Of a stretch of 64,000 nt of DNA, positions 27,383 through 35,881 are shown piece after piece. Below the pieces are notes generated by a model. The model ran no database searches and was not told the origin of the DNA. It saw nothing but the letters and a program-made list of their open reading frames with translations. Both the position numbers and the translations under genes were made by a program. The number at the start of each line of letters is the position of its first letter. Position 1 is the first letter of the stretch. Origin of the DNA: an uncultured Rhizobium sp. (GTDB lineage: Bacteria; Pseudomonadota; Alphaproteobacteria; Rhizobiales; Rhizobiaceae); the NCBI GenBank assembly GCA_945952045.1, contig CAMFHE010000001.1, forward strand, positions 324,041 through 388,040, written 5' to 3'.

Positions 27383-28711
27383 TCACAACATGCCGGGCTT
27401 GCCGAGATCGGTGCCGTCGATCATGCGTTCATATCGGAACGGCGTCGGATCGACACTCGGCCGGTCGCCGCGAATGAGGTCGGCGACCAGTTGGCCCGCA
27501 CCCGGCCCGATGCCGAAACCATGGCCGCTGAAGCCGGAGGCGATGAACAGGCCGGGCCTTGCACGCACCGACGATATCACCGGAATGGCATCCGGCGTCG
27601 AGTCTACCATGCCGCCCCAGCTTTGGGCGACCTTTATGCCTTGAAGGGCAGGGTAGATCTCCTGCAATTTGCGCAGGCCTCTCGCGACCAGATGCGGATC
27701 GGGCGAGGGGTCGAGCGTGCGGATGCGCTCGAAGGGCGAAATACGATCGGCGCGCCAGCGCGTCAGCGATTCCGGTCCGTCGAGGAACTGCCGGCCGAGC
27801 GCATAGGTCAGGCCCTTGCGGCGGATCTGGAAGGTTTTCCAAAAGGCCTTGGCCTGCAGAATACCCCATGGCGTGATCTGCAATTGCCCTTGACCGCTAA
27901 GGCCGACGGTATAGCCGCCATCCAGCCGCCGACGCATGGTCACGTCCTGCATGGCGATGCCGCCATCGGTGACCGCCTGAGCCGCCTCGGTATAGAAGGA
28001 TGTCGATTTCACCGATGCCTGCAAAAACCGTATGCCGTGATGGCGTAGCAGCATGCCGCTCCATGCGCCGCCCGCGACGAGCACCGCCTGACAGGCGATC
28101 GGGCCGCGCTCGGTGACGACGCCGGAGATGCGGCCGGCGCTGGTTTCCAGCGTGCGCACGGCGCAGTTCTGGATGATGGTAGCGCCGGCCTCCATGGCGG
28201 CTTGCGCAAGGGCTGCGACCGCAAGCTCAGGCTCCGCGCGCCCGTCCCTCGGCGAATGCACGCCGCCGACCCAGCGGCGGCTGTTGCCGGGCAGGTGGGT
28301 TTCGACCTCGCTGCCGGTCAGCATTTTCGTCTCGACGCCGAAATCCTTGGCGATCTTGCCCCATTTCTCCCAGGTGGCGATATCGGCGGCATTGGCGGAG
28401 GCGTAGACAAGGCCGGTCTGGCGAAAGCCGGTTTCGGCCCCGGTCTGGCGATTGATATCACGCCAGATGTCGAGCGCCAGACGCGACAGCGGCAATTCGC
28501 GCGGATCGCGGTTCTGCTGCCGGCACCAGCCCCAGTTGCGGCAGGACTGTTCGCCCGAAACGATGCCCTTTTCCACGACCACGACCGAGGTGCCCCGGCG
28601 CGCCAGGCTGAACGCTGCTGAAATGCCTGCCATGCCACCGCCAACGACGACCACATCGACCGCGCGGGGAATTTCCGTAGATGTTGCGATTCTGCGCAGG
28701 GGAGGCGTCAT
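27383..28711 (-). CDS. DAO-type FAD-dependent oxidoreductase, paralogue of 3217-4542
   Basis: This 442-residue flavoprotein has DVVVVGGGMAGISAAFSLAR near residues 19-38, SCRNWGWCRQQNRDPRELPL near residue 58, and SGFSGHGFGIGPGAG near the C-terminus. The middle motif is nearly identical to the oxidoreductase at 3217-4542. The ATG at 28711 lacks a strong Shine-Dalgarno; an in-frame GTG 15 bases upstream is an alternative. It heads the minus-strand run that includes the M20 deacylase and HyuA/B, and is divergent from the second double GNAT. It probably oxidises an N-substituted or D-amino acid. Confidence 0.87.
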   Translation of the reverse strand: MTPPLRRIATSTEIPRAVDVVVVGGGMAGISAAFSLARRGTSVVVVEKGIVSGEQSCRNWGWCRQQNRDPRELPLSRLALDIWRDINRQTGAETGFRQTGLVYASANAADIATWEKWGKIAKDFGVETKMLTGSEVETHLPGNSRRWVGGVHSPRDGRAEPELAVAALAQAAMEAGATIIQNCAVRTLETSAGRISGVVTERGPIACQAVLVAGGAWSGMLLRHHGIRFLQASVKSTSFYTEAAQAVTDGGIAMQDVTMRRRLDGGYTVGLSGQGQLQITPWGILQAKAFWKTFQIRRKGLTYALGRQFLDGPESLTRWRADRISPFERIRTLDPSPDPHLVARGLRKLQEIYPALQGIKVAQSWGGMVDSTPDAIPVISSVRARPGLFIASGFSGHGFGIGPGAGQLVADLIRGDRPSVDPTPFRYERMIDGTDLGKPGML

Positions 28712-28941
28712 CTTGATCGGGCTCACGAGACATTCAGGCGGCGACTGCCACGGGGAATGCTGACAAAATGGCCGCGTGTTTGAGCAATTGCATGCCGAAA
28801 GCGCCCGCCTTTCAGCCGAATGTTGCGTCGGTTTTTGTTTTTCGAGCGATTTGTATTGCCAAAACCGGCCTATCTTTCGTTTGAGAAAGGGCGCCATTCC
28901 GTCCGGCGTCCCCAAGCGGACAGTCATTTGCAGAGGTGAAC

Positions 28942-29835
28942 ATGAAGGTGTCAGACAGCCTGCGGGTCGATGCTTTCTCGATGCACATCGCCGATATCCA
29001 AACGGTGCAGCTCGACCAGTTGCATGCGCTTTCCATTTCCGTCGGCTGGCCGCATCGCGCCGAGGACTGGCAGATGCTGCGCGAAATCGGACACGGCATC
29101 GTGGCGCTCGACGAGATCGGGCGGGTGCTGGGCTCCGGCATGTGGTTTCCGCATGGCGAAAACTTTGCAACGGTCGGCATGGTCATCACCTCGCCACGGT
29201 TGCAGACGAACGGTGCGGGGCAATGGCTGATGGGCCATATCCTTGAAGCCGTCGCGGGCCGCGAACTCAGCCTCAGCGCCACGCGCGCGGCGCGGCGGCT
29301 CTACCTGTCGCTCGATTTCCAGCCCGAAAAGACGGTCTTTCAATGCCAGGGGATCGCGCGGATCACGGATGCCTTCGGCAATGCCAACCCGGATGGCGAG
29401 GTGCGACCGCTGCATGCCGGCGACATGGAGGCGGTGGTTGCGCTGGATGCTGCCGGTTACGGCATCGAACGCCGCGCGCTGATCGAACTGGTGGAATTGC
29501 AATCGGCGGGCTACGGCCTGTTTCGCGACAATGCGCTCACGGCATTTTCCTTCTGTCGGCCGTTTGGGCGCGGCCATGTGGTCGGCCCGGTGGTCGCGGC
29601 AAATGACGCCGACGCTATCGCCGTCGTGAAGCCGCATGTGGAGCGCCAGGCCGGCCAGTTCTTGCGGCTCGATACGCGCGCGGAAGGCGGCGATTTCGCC
29701 ACCTATGTCTCGCAAAGCGGCATGCAGGTCTATGATACCGTGCTGACCATGTCGCTTGGCAAGACACCGGCGACCGCGCCTTCGACCGCGTCGCCGGTGC
29801 AAATTTACGGCCTGGCGACCCAGGCGCTTGGCTAG
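28942..29835 (+). CDS. Two-domain GNAT N-acetyltransferase, paralogue of 12211-13050
   Basis: This 297-residue protein has an N-terminal GNAT domain with the CoA loop QTNGAGQWLM near residue 94 and a second, degenerate domain from about 155. It shares VGWPHRAEDWQ, FGRGHVVGPVVA and the exact-style C-terminus IYGLATQALG with the GNAT at 12211-13050. AGAGGTGA supports the ATG at 28942. It is divergent from the DAO gene and convergent with an aldehyde dehydrogenase gene. It probably acetylates an amine intermediate or toxic substrate; the target is unknown. Confidence 0.84.
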   Translation: MKVSDSLRVDAFSMHIADIQTVQLDQLHALSISVGWPHRAEDWQMLREIGHGIVALDEIGRVLGSGMWFPHGENFATVGMVITSPRLQTNGAGQWLMGHILEAVAGRELSLSATRAARRLYLSLDFQPEKTVFQCQGIARITDAFGNANPDGEVRPLHAGDMEAVVALDAAGYGIERRALIELVELQSAGYGLFRDNALTAFSFCRPFGRGHVVGPVVAANDADAIAVVKPHVERQAGQFLRLDTRAEGGDFATYVSQSGMQVYDTVLTMSLGKTPATAPSTASPVQIYGLATQALG

Positions 29836-29838
29836 TGT

Positions 29839-29860
29839 CGGCGGGCCGTGTCGCCCGCCG
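29839..29860. terminator. Hairpin between convergent genes
   Basis: CGGCGGGC and GCCCGCCG form a perfect 8-bp stem with a 6-base loop. It lies between the GNAT stop and the aldehyde dehydrogenase stop. No clear T-tract is present, so it is only a probable bidirectional terminator. Confidence 0.4.
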
Positions 29861-29881
29861 CCCTTCCATCAATGCCGCAAC

Positions 29882-31309
29882 TTAGGCCTCGTCATAACCG
29901 ACGACGCCCTTGATCTCGGTGAATTCATGCAGGCCGAAAGTTCCGTATTCGCGGCCGTTTCCGGATTGCTTGTAGCCGCCGAAGGGAGCGGCGCCATCCC
30001 ATGCCGAATTGTTGAGCCGGACGATACCGGTGCGCAGCCGGCGCGAAAGTGCGCGGGCTTCTTCCAGTTCTCCCTGAATGTATGAGGCAAGGCCATAGGG
30101 CGTGTCATTGGCGATTTCGACCGCCTCGTCGACGCCATCATAGCCGATGATGGCAAGCACCGGCCCGAAAATCTCCTCGCGTGCAATCGTCATGTCATTG
30201 GTGACCCGGGCAAATACGGTCGGGCGCACGTAGTAGCCCGCATTGAGATTGGCCGGACGGTCCGGACCGCCGATGACCAGGTCCGCCCCTTCTTCGATGC
30301 CCTTGCGGATCAGACCCTGGATCTTGTCGAATTGCATCTGGCTGACGACAGGGCCGATGGTGGTTTCGGGATCGCCAGGCGCGCCGACCGTGACATGTTT
30401 CGCCGTGTCGACCGCAATCGAAACGGCTTCGTCCATCCGCTCCTGCGGCACCAGAAGCCGCGTCGGCGCATTGCAGGACTGGCCGGAATTGTCGAAGCAT
30501 TTGCGAAGGCCGGCGCGCACGGCTTCGGTGAAATCGGCGCTTCTGAGGATGATGTTGGGCGATTTCCCGCCAAGCTCCTGATGCACGCGCTTTACGGTCG
30601 GCGCCGCCGCTTGGGCAACGGAAATGCCGGCCCGCGTCGAGCCGGTAAAGGATACCATGTCGATTTCGGGATGGCTGGCGAGCACGCTGCCGACGGTCGG
30701 GCCATCGCCATGAACGAGATTGAACACCCCCTTGGGAACGCCGGCCTCGTCGAGGATCTCTGCAAAGACGATGGCGTTGAGCGGCGCGATTTCCGAAGGT
30801 TTCAGCACCATTGTGCAGCCTGTGGCGAGCGCCGGCGCGACCTTGCAGGCGATCTGGTTGATCGGCCAGTTCCACGGCGTGATCATGCCGATGACGCCGA
30901 CCGGTTCGCGGATGATGCGGGTCGAACCCTGCATCTGCTCGAATTCGAAACCGCGCAGCGCCCGGATGGTTTCCTTGAAATGCGCAATCCCAATGCCGGC
31001 CTGCTGGCTGCGCGCCATCTCGAGCGGCGCGCCCATTTCCCTCGAGATCAGATCGCCGAGCTCGTCCCGGCGGCGGACCAGAATGGCGAGTATGCGCTCC
31101 AGAAGCGCAAGCCGCTCCTCCTTCGTGGTTGCGGAAAAGCTGGCAAACGCGGCGCGCGCCGCCTTGATCGCCCGCTCTGCATCCTCCGCGCTCCCCATCG
31201 CAATGGTGGCGAAGGCCTGCTCAGTGGCCGGATCGACCACATCGAGCGTGCCAGTGCCGACGGGATCGACCCAGGCGCCGTCGATATAGAATTTCAACGC
31301 ATTGTTCAT
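29882..31309 (-). CDS. NAD-dependent aldehyde dehydrogenase
   Basis: This 475-residue aldehyde dehydrogenase has the catalytic Cys279 in NSGQSCNAPTR, the base region QELGGKSPNIIL, PWNWPINQIACKVAPALATG, and a C-terminal GGYKQSGNGREYGTFGL. The ATG at 31309 has GGGAG 8 bases upstream; the upstream open frame was not used. It stands alone on the minus strand, convergent with the double GNAT and divergent from LtrA. It may serve the amine pathway as a broad aldehyde oxidiser. Confidence 0.9.
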   Translation of the reverse strand: MNNALKFYIDGAWVDPVGTGTLDVVDPATEQAFATIAMGSAEDAERAIKAARAAFASFSATTKEERLALLERILAILVRRRDELGDLISREMGAPLEMARSQQAGIGIAHFKETIRALRGFEFEQMQGSTRIIREPVGVIGMITPWNWPINQIACKVAPALATGCTMVLKPSEIAPLNAIVFAEILDEAGVPKGVFNLVHGDGPTVGSVLASHPEIDMVSFTGSTRAGISVAQAAAPTVKRVHQELGGKSPNIILRSADFTEAVRAGLRKCFDNSGQSCNAPTRLLVPQERMDEAVSIAVDTAKHVTVGAPGDPETTIGPVVSQMQFDKIQGLIRKGIEEGADLVIGGPDRPANLNAGYYVRPTVFARVTNDMTIAREEIFGPVLAIIGYDGVDEAVEIANDTPYGLASYIQGELEEARALSRRLRTGIVRLNNSAWDGAAPFGGYKQSGNGREYGTFGLHEFTEIKGVVGYDEA

Positions 31310-31607
31310 TGCGGGCTCCCTCGCATGCGGCACCGGGGTGCCATGACTGCACGACCCTAGCAGCGTGCACAAGACGGGGTGGCCGAATGCCCGGCCATTT
31401 CAGCGTAAGCTGCCGAATTGACCGCCAATACAGACGCATCGTCTGTCTCGCACCTCAGAAGCAGTCGGAAAATGCGGACGTAGAGGCAATGACGGGTGCC
31501 GCGAAAGCGTCTCCGCATTTCTACAAATAGGTGAACTTGCCAGTGGTGCAGCCGTCGACGTCAGCGTAAGACTACCTCGTATACCATGAGCTTGCGGAAG
31601 GCCGCCC
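31310..31607. promoter_or_regulatory. Divergent region between the aldehyde dehydrogenase and LtrA
   Basis: No gene is evident in these 298 bases. A perfect 7-bp inverted repeat ACAGACG-CAT-CGTCTGT lies at 31430-31446, about 120 bases upstream of the aldehyde dehydrogenase start, and could be an operator. Confidence 0.3.
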
Positions 31608-32855
31608 ATGAGCGAGACGACGACGGATACCGACGACCAGACGCATCGCGCGCGCCGCATGGGCGGGCGCGATCCACATGAAGCCCATCGCGCCGCCACG
31701 CCGCTGGAAGCGCTGTTCGACCTGACCTTCGCGACGACATTCGGCTTTGCCGCCGCCCAGTTCGCCCATGCGCTGGCCGCCGGCCATTTCAGCGTGGCGT
31801 TGATTGGATTCGGCTTCGCGGCCTTCGCCATCTGCTGGGCCTGGATCAATTTCTCCTGGTTCACCTCCGCCTACGACACCGACGACTGGGTGTTCCGCAT
31901 CGTCACCATGGTCCAGATGATCGGCGTTCTCGTGCTGGCGATCGGTCTCGCGCCGATGTTCAAATCGCTGGAAGAGCACACCCATCTCGACAATTCCGTG
32001 ATGGTGCTCGGCTATGTCATCATGCGCTGCGCGATGATCTTCCAGTGGTTGCGGGCCGCGCGGCAGGATCCCGCCCGCCGCCATGTCTGTCTCACCTATG
32101 TCATCGCCATCACCATCGCGCAGATCGGCTGGATCACCCAGATCGTGCTGGATTTCTCCATCGGGGTCAGCATCGTCCTCGCCATCGTACTGGCGATCAT
32201 CGAATTTTCCGGCCCTGTCATTGCCGAACGGCGCGATGGCGGCACGCCCTGGCATCCGCATCATATCGCCGAGCGCTACAGCCTGTTTGCGCTGATTGCG
32301 CTGGGCGAAGGCGTGGTCGGCACGGTCGCATCGCTGTCGGCGGTCGTGGAAGAACAGGGCTGGACGCTGGATGCGGCCCTCGTCTGCATCGCCGGCATGG
32401 GACTGACCTTCGGCCTCTGGTGGGTCTACAGCCTGCTGCCCTCGGCGCAGGTGCTGCATCGCCACCGCAACCGCTCCTTCGGCTGGGGTTATGGCCAGAT
32501 CATCATCATCGCCGCCATCGTCGCCACCGGGGCGGGCTTGCATGTCGCCGGCAATTTCATCGAACACAAGGCGGTCATCGGCTCGCTGGCGACGCTGCTC
32601 ACCGTCGCGATCCCGGTCATCCTGTTCCTCGCAGCCGCCTATGCGCTGCAATATTACCTGACGCGCCAGTTTGATGGCCGGCATATCGGCCTGCTGATCG
32701 CCACCGCAGGCGTGCTGGTGCTTGCAATCGGCGCGGCTGCCGCCGGCGTCGACATGGCGATATGCCTTGTCATCGTCATGCTTGCGCCTGCCATCACCGT
32801 CATCGGCAACGAGACGGCAGGTCACAAGGCGAAGGATGCCGTGACGTTGCATTGA
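31608..32855 (+). CDS. Low-temperature-requirement A (LtrA) family membrane protein
   Basis: This 415-residue polytopic inner-membrane protein has about eleven or twelve hydrophobic segments. The N-terminal soluble stretch is followed by TPLEALFDLTFATTFGFAAAQF, the family hallmark (E-x-x-FDL). A central HPHHIAERYSLFALIALGEGV is also typical. LtrA was named from a cold-sensitive Listeria mutant and its biochemical role is unknown. GGAAGG precedes the start. It ends 3 bases from the convergent WYL regulator gene and shows no functional link to the catabolic genes. Confidence 0.88.
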   Translation: MSETTTDTDDQTHRARRMGGRDPHEAHRAATPLEALFDLTFATTFGFAAAQFAHALAAGHFSVALIGFGFAAFAICWAWINFSWFTSAYDTDDWVFRIVTMVQMIGVLVLAIGLAPMFKSLEEHTHLDNSVMVLGYVIMRCAMIFQWLRAARQDPARRHVCLTYVIAITIAQIGWITQIVLDFSIGVSIVLAIVLAIIEFSGPVIAERRDGGTPWHPHHIAERYSLFALIALGEGVVGTVASLSAVVEEQGWTLDAALVCIAGMGLTFGLWWVYSLLPSAQVLHRHRNRSFGWGYGQIIIIAAIVATGAGLHVAGNFIEHKAVIGSLATLLTVAIPVILFLAAAYALQYYLTRQFDGRHIGLLIATAGVLVLAIGAAAAGVDMAICLVIVMLAPAITVIGNETAGHKAKDAVTLH

Positions 32856-32858
32856 TGG

Positions 32859-33563
32859 CTATTGCGGCTTGGCGCGGGACAATTCACCCTCGCGCCAGCG
32901 TTGCCATTGCTGGCGCAACCGGCTGCGCGATATGCCGATGATGTCATCGAGCACCACGGCGTCGATGATGCGGTCGGTGCGAAAATGGCGGAAGGATTGC
33001 CTTGTCTCGCACCAGGCGATCAGCAGGCCATGGCTCTCGGCATAACCGACCAGCACCGGCCAGACGATGCGGCTGGTGACCTCGCTATTCTCCGCGCGAT
33101 AATCGAGCGCGATCTTGCGCCCCTCGCGGATCGCCAGCCTCAGCGGGCGCGTATCGAAGGCCGGCGGCTTCATGCCGTCATCCGGCTTCAGGCCCACCGC
33201 CGGCTCTGAAAAATAGGGCAGAAGATCGGGCGGAACCACCGAGGCGATCTTGGACATGACATCGCTGGCGGCCAGACCGATGGCGGGATCGCCGAGCCTG
33301 CCCACCATCTGGATGCCAAGCACGACCGCCTCGATTTCATCCGGCGTCAGCATCAAAGGCGGCATTTCATAGCGCGGATCGAGAACATAGCCGAAGCCGG
33401 CTTCGCCCTCGATCGGCACGCGCTGGCCGATCAGATGCGCGATGTCGCGGTACACCGTGCGCCGCGCCACCTCCAGTTCTTCGGCGATCTGCGCAGAGGT
33501 CACCGGCCGGCTCGATCGTCGAAGGATCTGGATGATCTGGAACAGCCGGTCGGCTTTTCGCAT
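32859..33563 (-). CDS. YafY-type WYL-domain transcriptional regulator
   Basis: This 234-residue protein has an N-terminal DeoR-like helix-turn-helix (MRKADRLFQIIQILRR, then VTSAQIAEELEVARRTVYRD). A WYL ligand-binding domain follows from about 130 to 210 (KIALDYRAENSEVTSRIVWP). The family senses nucleotide or small-molecule signals and often regulates a divergent neighbour. Here that neighbour is the VOC protein gene, 89 bases away. The ATG at 33563 fits the family N-terminus; upstream codons were rejected. Confidence 0.9.
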   Translation of the reverse strand: MRKADRLFQIIQILRRSSRPVTSAQIAEELEVARRTVYRDIAHLIGQRVPIEGEAGFGYVLDPRYEMPPLMLTPDEIEAVVLGIQMVGRLGDPAIGLAASDVMSKIASVVPPDLLPYFSEPAVGLKPDDGMKPPAFDTRPLRLAIREGRKIALDYRAENSEVTSRIVWPVLVGYAESHGLLIAWCETRQSFRHFRTDRIIDAVVLDDIIGISRSRLRQQWQRWREGELSRAKPQ

Positions 33564-33652
33564 GACTGATGACTCCTGCTGCCACAACGCTGTCAGCATG
33601 CCTGTGTCACAAGACAAGGGAAAGAGACACGCCCCATCGAAGGAGATAAACC

Positions 33653-34051
33653 ATGAAATTCGCATCCGTCCGCCTCGTCGCCGCCGATATCAAGGCCATG
33701 GTGGCGTTTTACGAAACCGTGACCGGCCACCGCGCCGAGTGGCTCGCGCCCGTCTTTGCCGAGATCGTCACGCCCGGCGCGGTGCTGGCGATCGGTGGCG
33801 CCGAGACGGTGGCGCTGTTTCGGGAAGGCAGCGCCGAACCCGGCGCTAACCGAACCGCGATCCTCGAATTCATGGTGGCGGATGTCGACGCCGAATTCGC
33901 CCGGCTCGAGGGCAAGGTGAACGTCGTGCATGCGCCGAAGGATTTGCCATGGGGCAATCGCACGGCGCAGTTTCGCGATCCCGAGGGAACGCCGGTGACG
34001 CTTTACACACCAGTCACCGATGCCGCAAAACAGCGTTTCGCCGGCCGGTGA
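33653..34051 (+). CDS. VOC-family (glyoxalase/bleomycin resistance-like) protein
   Basis: This 132-residue protein starts MKFASVRLVAADIKAMVAFY, the first VOC beta-alpha element, and ends with AQFRDPEGTPVTLYTP, which has the usual metal-ligand Glu. The fold uses a paired beta-alpha-beta-beta-beta barrel for isomerase, dioxygenase or binding roles. AAGGAG lies upstream of the ATG. Transcription is divergent from the YafY/WYL regulator, a common pairing, so that regulator probably controls it. Confidence 0.85.
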   Translation: MKFASVRLVAADIKAMVAFYETVTGHRAEWLAPVFAEIVTPGAVLAIGGAETVALFREGSAEPGANRTAILEFMVADVDAEFARLEGKVNVVHAPKDLPWGNRTAQFRDPEGTPVTLYTPVTDAAKQRFAGR

Positions 34052-34084
34052 ACAGGATGATGCTGTGATGTCAGGCGTGGCGGA

Positions 34085-34390
34085 TCAGATGCCCGATCCG
34101 TCGAGCTGCCGCTCGTCGTCCCCTTCCCAGGGGGCGGGGGCGGAGGCCTTGTTGATGTTGGCCGAGGGCATCGGCATCCAACACTTCAGTTCCGGCTCGG
34201 CATATTCGATGATACAGCCGGGGGAGGAGTCCGAGGCGCGCCATCCTTCCGCGCCGAAGCGATCGCCATGCGACCAAAAGGCGACATCGACTTCCGCCGG
34301 TCCCTGTTCGGACGAGCGGACAGTCACGAGAATTCGGCTTCCGTCTCTCGGCGCACTCGCAAGATGACGCCACCGGTCTGGCTGATCCAT
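34085..34390 (-). CDS. Small conserved-looking protein of unknown function
   Basis: This 101-residue protein begins MDQPDRWRHLASAPRDGSRI and is rich in Trp (WRHL, FWSHGDRF, EGWRAS, CWMPMP, PWEGDD). A very good Shine-Dalgarno AGGAGG sits 7 bases before the ATG at 34390, and the composition looks coding. The W-x-x-x-A-P-x-D-G-x-x-I pattern followed by a Trp-x-x-G-x-F segment recalls small DUF551-like proteins, but I do not assign a family. A long hairpin at 34412-34466 lies in its leader. No signal peptide or membrane segment is seen. Confidence 0.7.
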   Translation of the reverse strand: MDQPDRWRHLASAPRDGSRILVTVRSSEQGPAEVDVAFWSHGDRFGAEGWRASDSSPGCIIEYAEPELKCWMPMPSANINKASAPAPWEGDDERQLDGSGI

Positions 34391-34411
34391 CGAATTTCCT
34401 CCTGCTTTACC

Positions 34412-34466
34412 CTCAAGGTCAAAACTCAATCAGCATAAGTGTGCTGCTTGAGTTTTGACCCTTGAG
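34412..34466. repeat. Long interrupted hairpin (55 bases)
   Basis: Left arm CTCAA + GGTCAAAACTCAA + T + CAGCA (34412-34435) pairs with TGCTG + C + TTGAGTTTTGACC + C + TTGAG (34442-34466). This gives 23 base pairs with one mismatch, one bulge and a 6-base loop. It lies between the FAD oxidoreductase stop and the small-protein start on the minus strand. Neither strand has a T-tract after it. Confidence 0.75.
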
Positions 34467-34537
34467 ATAAATGTGGTCCTGGCAGGGGAGGCGGTCAACC
34501 CGCAGATTTTCGAAGAAGCCTTGCGGGTCGCGCGCGC

Positions 34538-35878
34538 TTACTCGTCGCGCGCGCGCCATTCCTTCCATTGGAAATAGAGGTTGGCGCCGATTTCGGCAAA
34601 GGGCGAGGGCACGAGTTTCTGTGGCTCGGCTTCGGCAAGAAAATGCGCCGCGGTTGCCGAGTGGCGATCGAGGAGAAGATCCGCCGCAGCAATGCCGGTC
34701 AGCGTGCTGCGCACGGTGCCGAGGCCATTGTCGGCGCAGGCCGAGAACAGGCCGGGTTCGAGTTCGCGCATCACGGCGACGCCGTTCCAGGTCAGGCACA
34801 GATGGCCGGCCCAGCTATAGGCCATCGGAATGTCGGCGATCTCGGGAAAACGGTCGGCGAACTTGCGCCGGTGAACTTTCGCGGCCCGATCCAGCCCCGC
34901 CTGCGAGGCGACCATGCCCGGCAGATAGCTGGCGCAGGTGCGGGTGACGATGCGATTGCCGCCTTGCGCGGTGTCGATGCGGCGCATGGTGGTGCCCATC
35001 GGGTCGGAAGGCGTGACGCCCCAGCGCGGTTGCCCGCCAAGCCGCGACAGCGCGGCCTTATCGAGCTCGACCGTCATCGAGGCGTAGAGAAACACATGCA
35101 TCAGCCGACGCTTGGCAAAGCCGAAGCTTTCGAGATGGCCGTTATTGGCAAGGATCACCTTGGCGGCCGTCACCTTGCCCTTCGGCGTGGTCAGCACCCA
35201 GTCCGGTCCGGCCTTGTCGAGCGCCTGGACCGGCGTGTTTTCGCAAACGCGCACACCGTCGCGCACGAGGCCGGCGCCCAGCGCCCGGATATAGCCGGCC
35301 GGCTGTAGCATGACCGTACCCGGCGTATAGAGCCCGGAGGTATAGTGGCGGCTGCCGGTCACGGCCTGCATCGCCTTGGCGTCGAGCATTTCATTGGCTT
35401 CGCCCAGCGCCGTCAGATGCTCGGCATAGCTGACATTGAGCTTGCGGCCGGTTTCGGTGGCGGCGCCGTTGATCTTGCCGGCCGGGTCGAAATAGGCCGG
35501 ATCGATAGCGTAATCCTCGACCGCATCGCGGGCAAAGGCGATGGCCGAGCGGTTGAGCGCCGTCATTTCCTGGTCGGCCGAAAGACCCTTGCCGGCATAA
35601 TCGTCGGATTGCAGATCATGCGGCAGATCGATCATGAAACCGGAATTGCGGCCGGAAGCGCCCTCTGCGAGCGCCCCCGCTTCGAGAACGGTGACCGTCA
35701 GCGTCGGATCGAGCAGACGAAGACGCCGTGCGGCTGAAAGACCCGCAAAACCGCCGCCGACAATGGCGACGTCCACCCGCAGGTTGCCGTCGAGTGGCGC
35801 GGACGCCGCCCGTGCAGGCAGGATTGCGTTCCACGCGGCCGGTCCGCGCTGGACCGGAAGTCTTTCAGCCTTGCGCAT
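34538..35878 (-). CDS. DAO-type FAD-dependent oxidoreductase (PuuB-like)
   Basis: This 446-residue flavoprotein has DVAIVGGGFAGLSAARRLRL near residues 36-55 and LAEGASGRNSGFMIDLPHD near residue 72. Near the C-terminus are YSWAGHLCLTWNGVAVM and ADNGLGTVRSTLTGIAAADL. These place it in the DAO family near gamma-glutamylputrescine oxidase-like proteins. It follows the aldehyde dehydrogenase stop by 3 bases and is the last gene of the gntR-dapA-aldh operon. It probably oxidises an amino or imino acid to feed that aldehyde dehydrogenase. Confidence 0.86.
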   Translation of the reverse strand: MRKAERLPVQRGPAAWNAILPARAASAPLDGNLRVDVAIVGGGFAGLSAARRLRLLDPTLTVTVLEAGALAEGASGRNSGFMIDLPHDLQSDDYAGKGLSADQEMTALNRSAIAFARDAVEDYAIDPAYFDPAGKINGAATETGRKLNVSYAEHLTALGEANEMLDAKAMQAVTGSRHYTSGLYTPGTVMLQPAGYIRALGAGLVRDGVRVCENTPVQALDKAGPDWVLTTPKGKVTAAKVILANNGHLESFGFAKRRLMHVFLYASMTVELDKAALSRLGGQPRWGVTPSDPMGTTMRRIDTAQGGNRIVTRTCASYLPGMVASQAGLDRAAKVHRRKFADRFPEIADIPMAYSWAGHLCLTWNGVAVMRELEPGLFSACADNGLGTVRSTLTGIAAADLLLDRHSATAAHFLAEAEPQKLVPSPFAEIGANLYFQWKEWRARDE

Positions 35879-35881
35879 TGG

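Noticed and set aside
34412..34466. Calling the long hairpin an intrinsic terminator
   Set aside because: Neither strand has a T-tract after the stem, and the loop and bulge pattern is unlike the clear terminators at 41577 or 50902.
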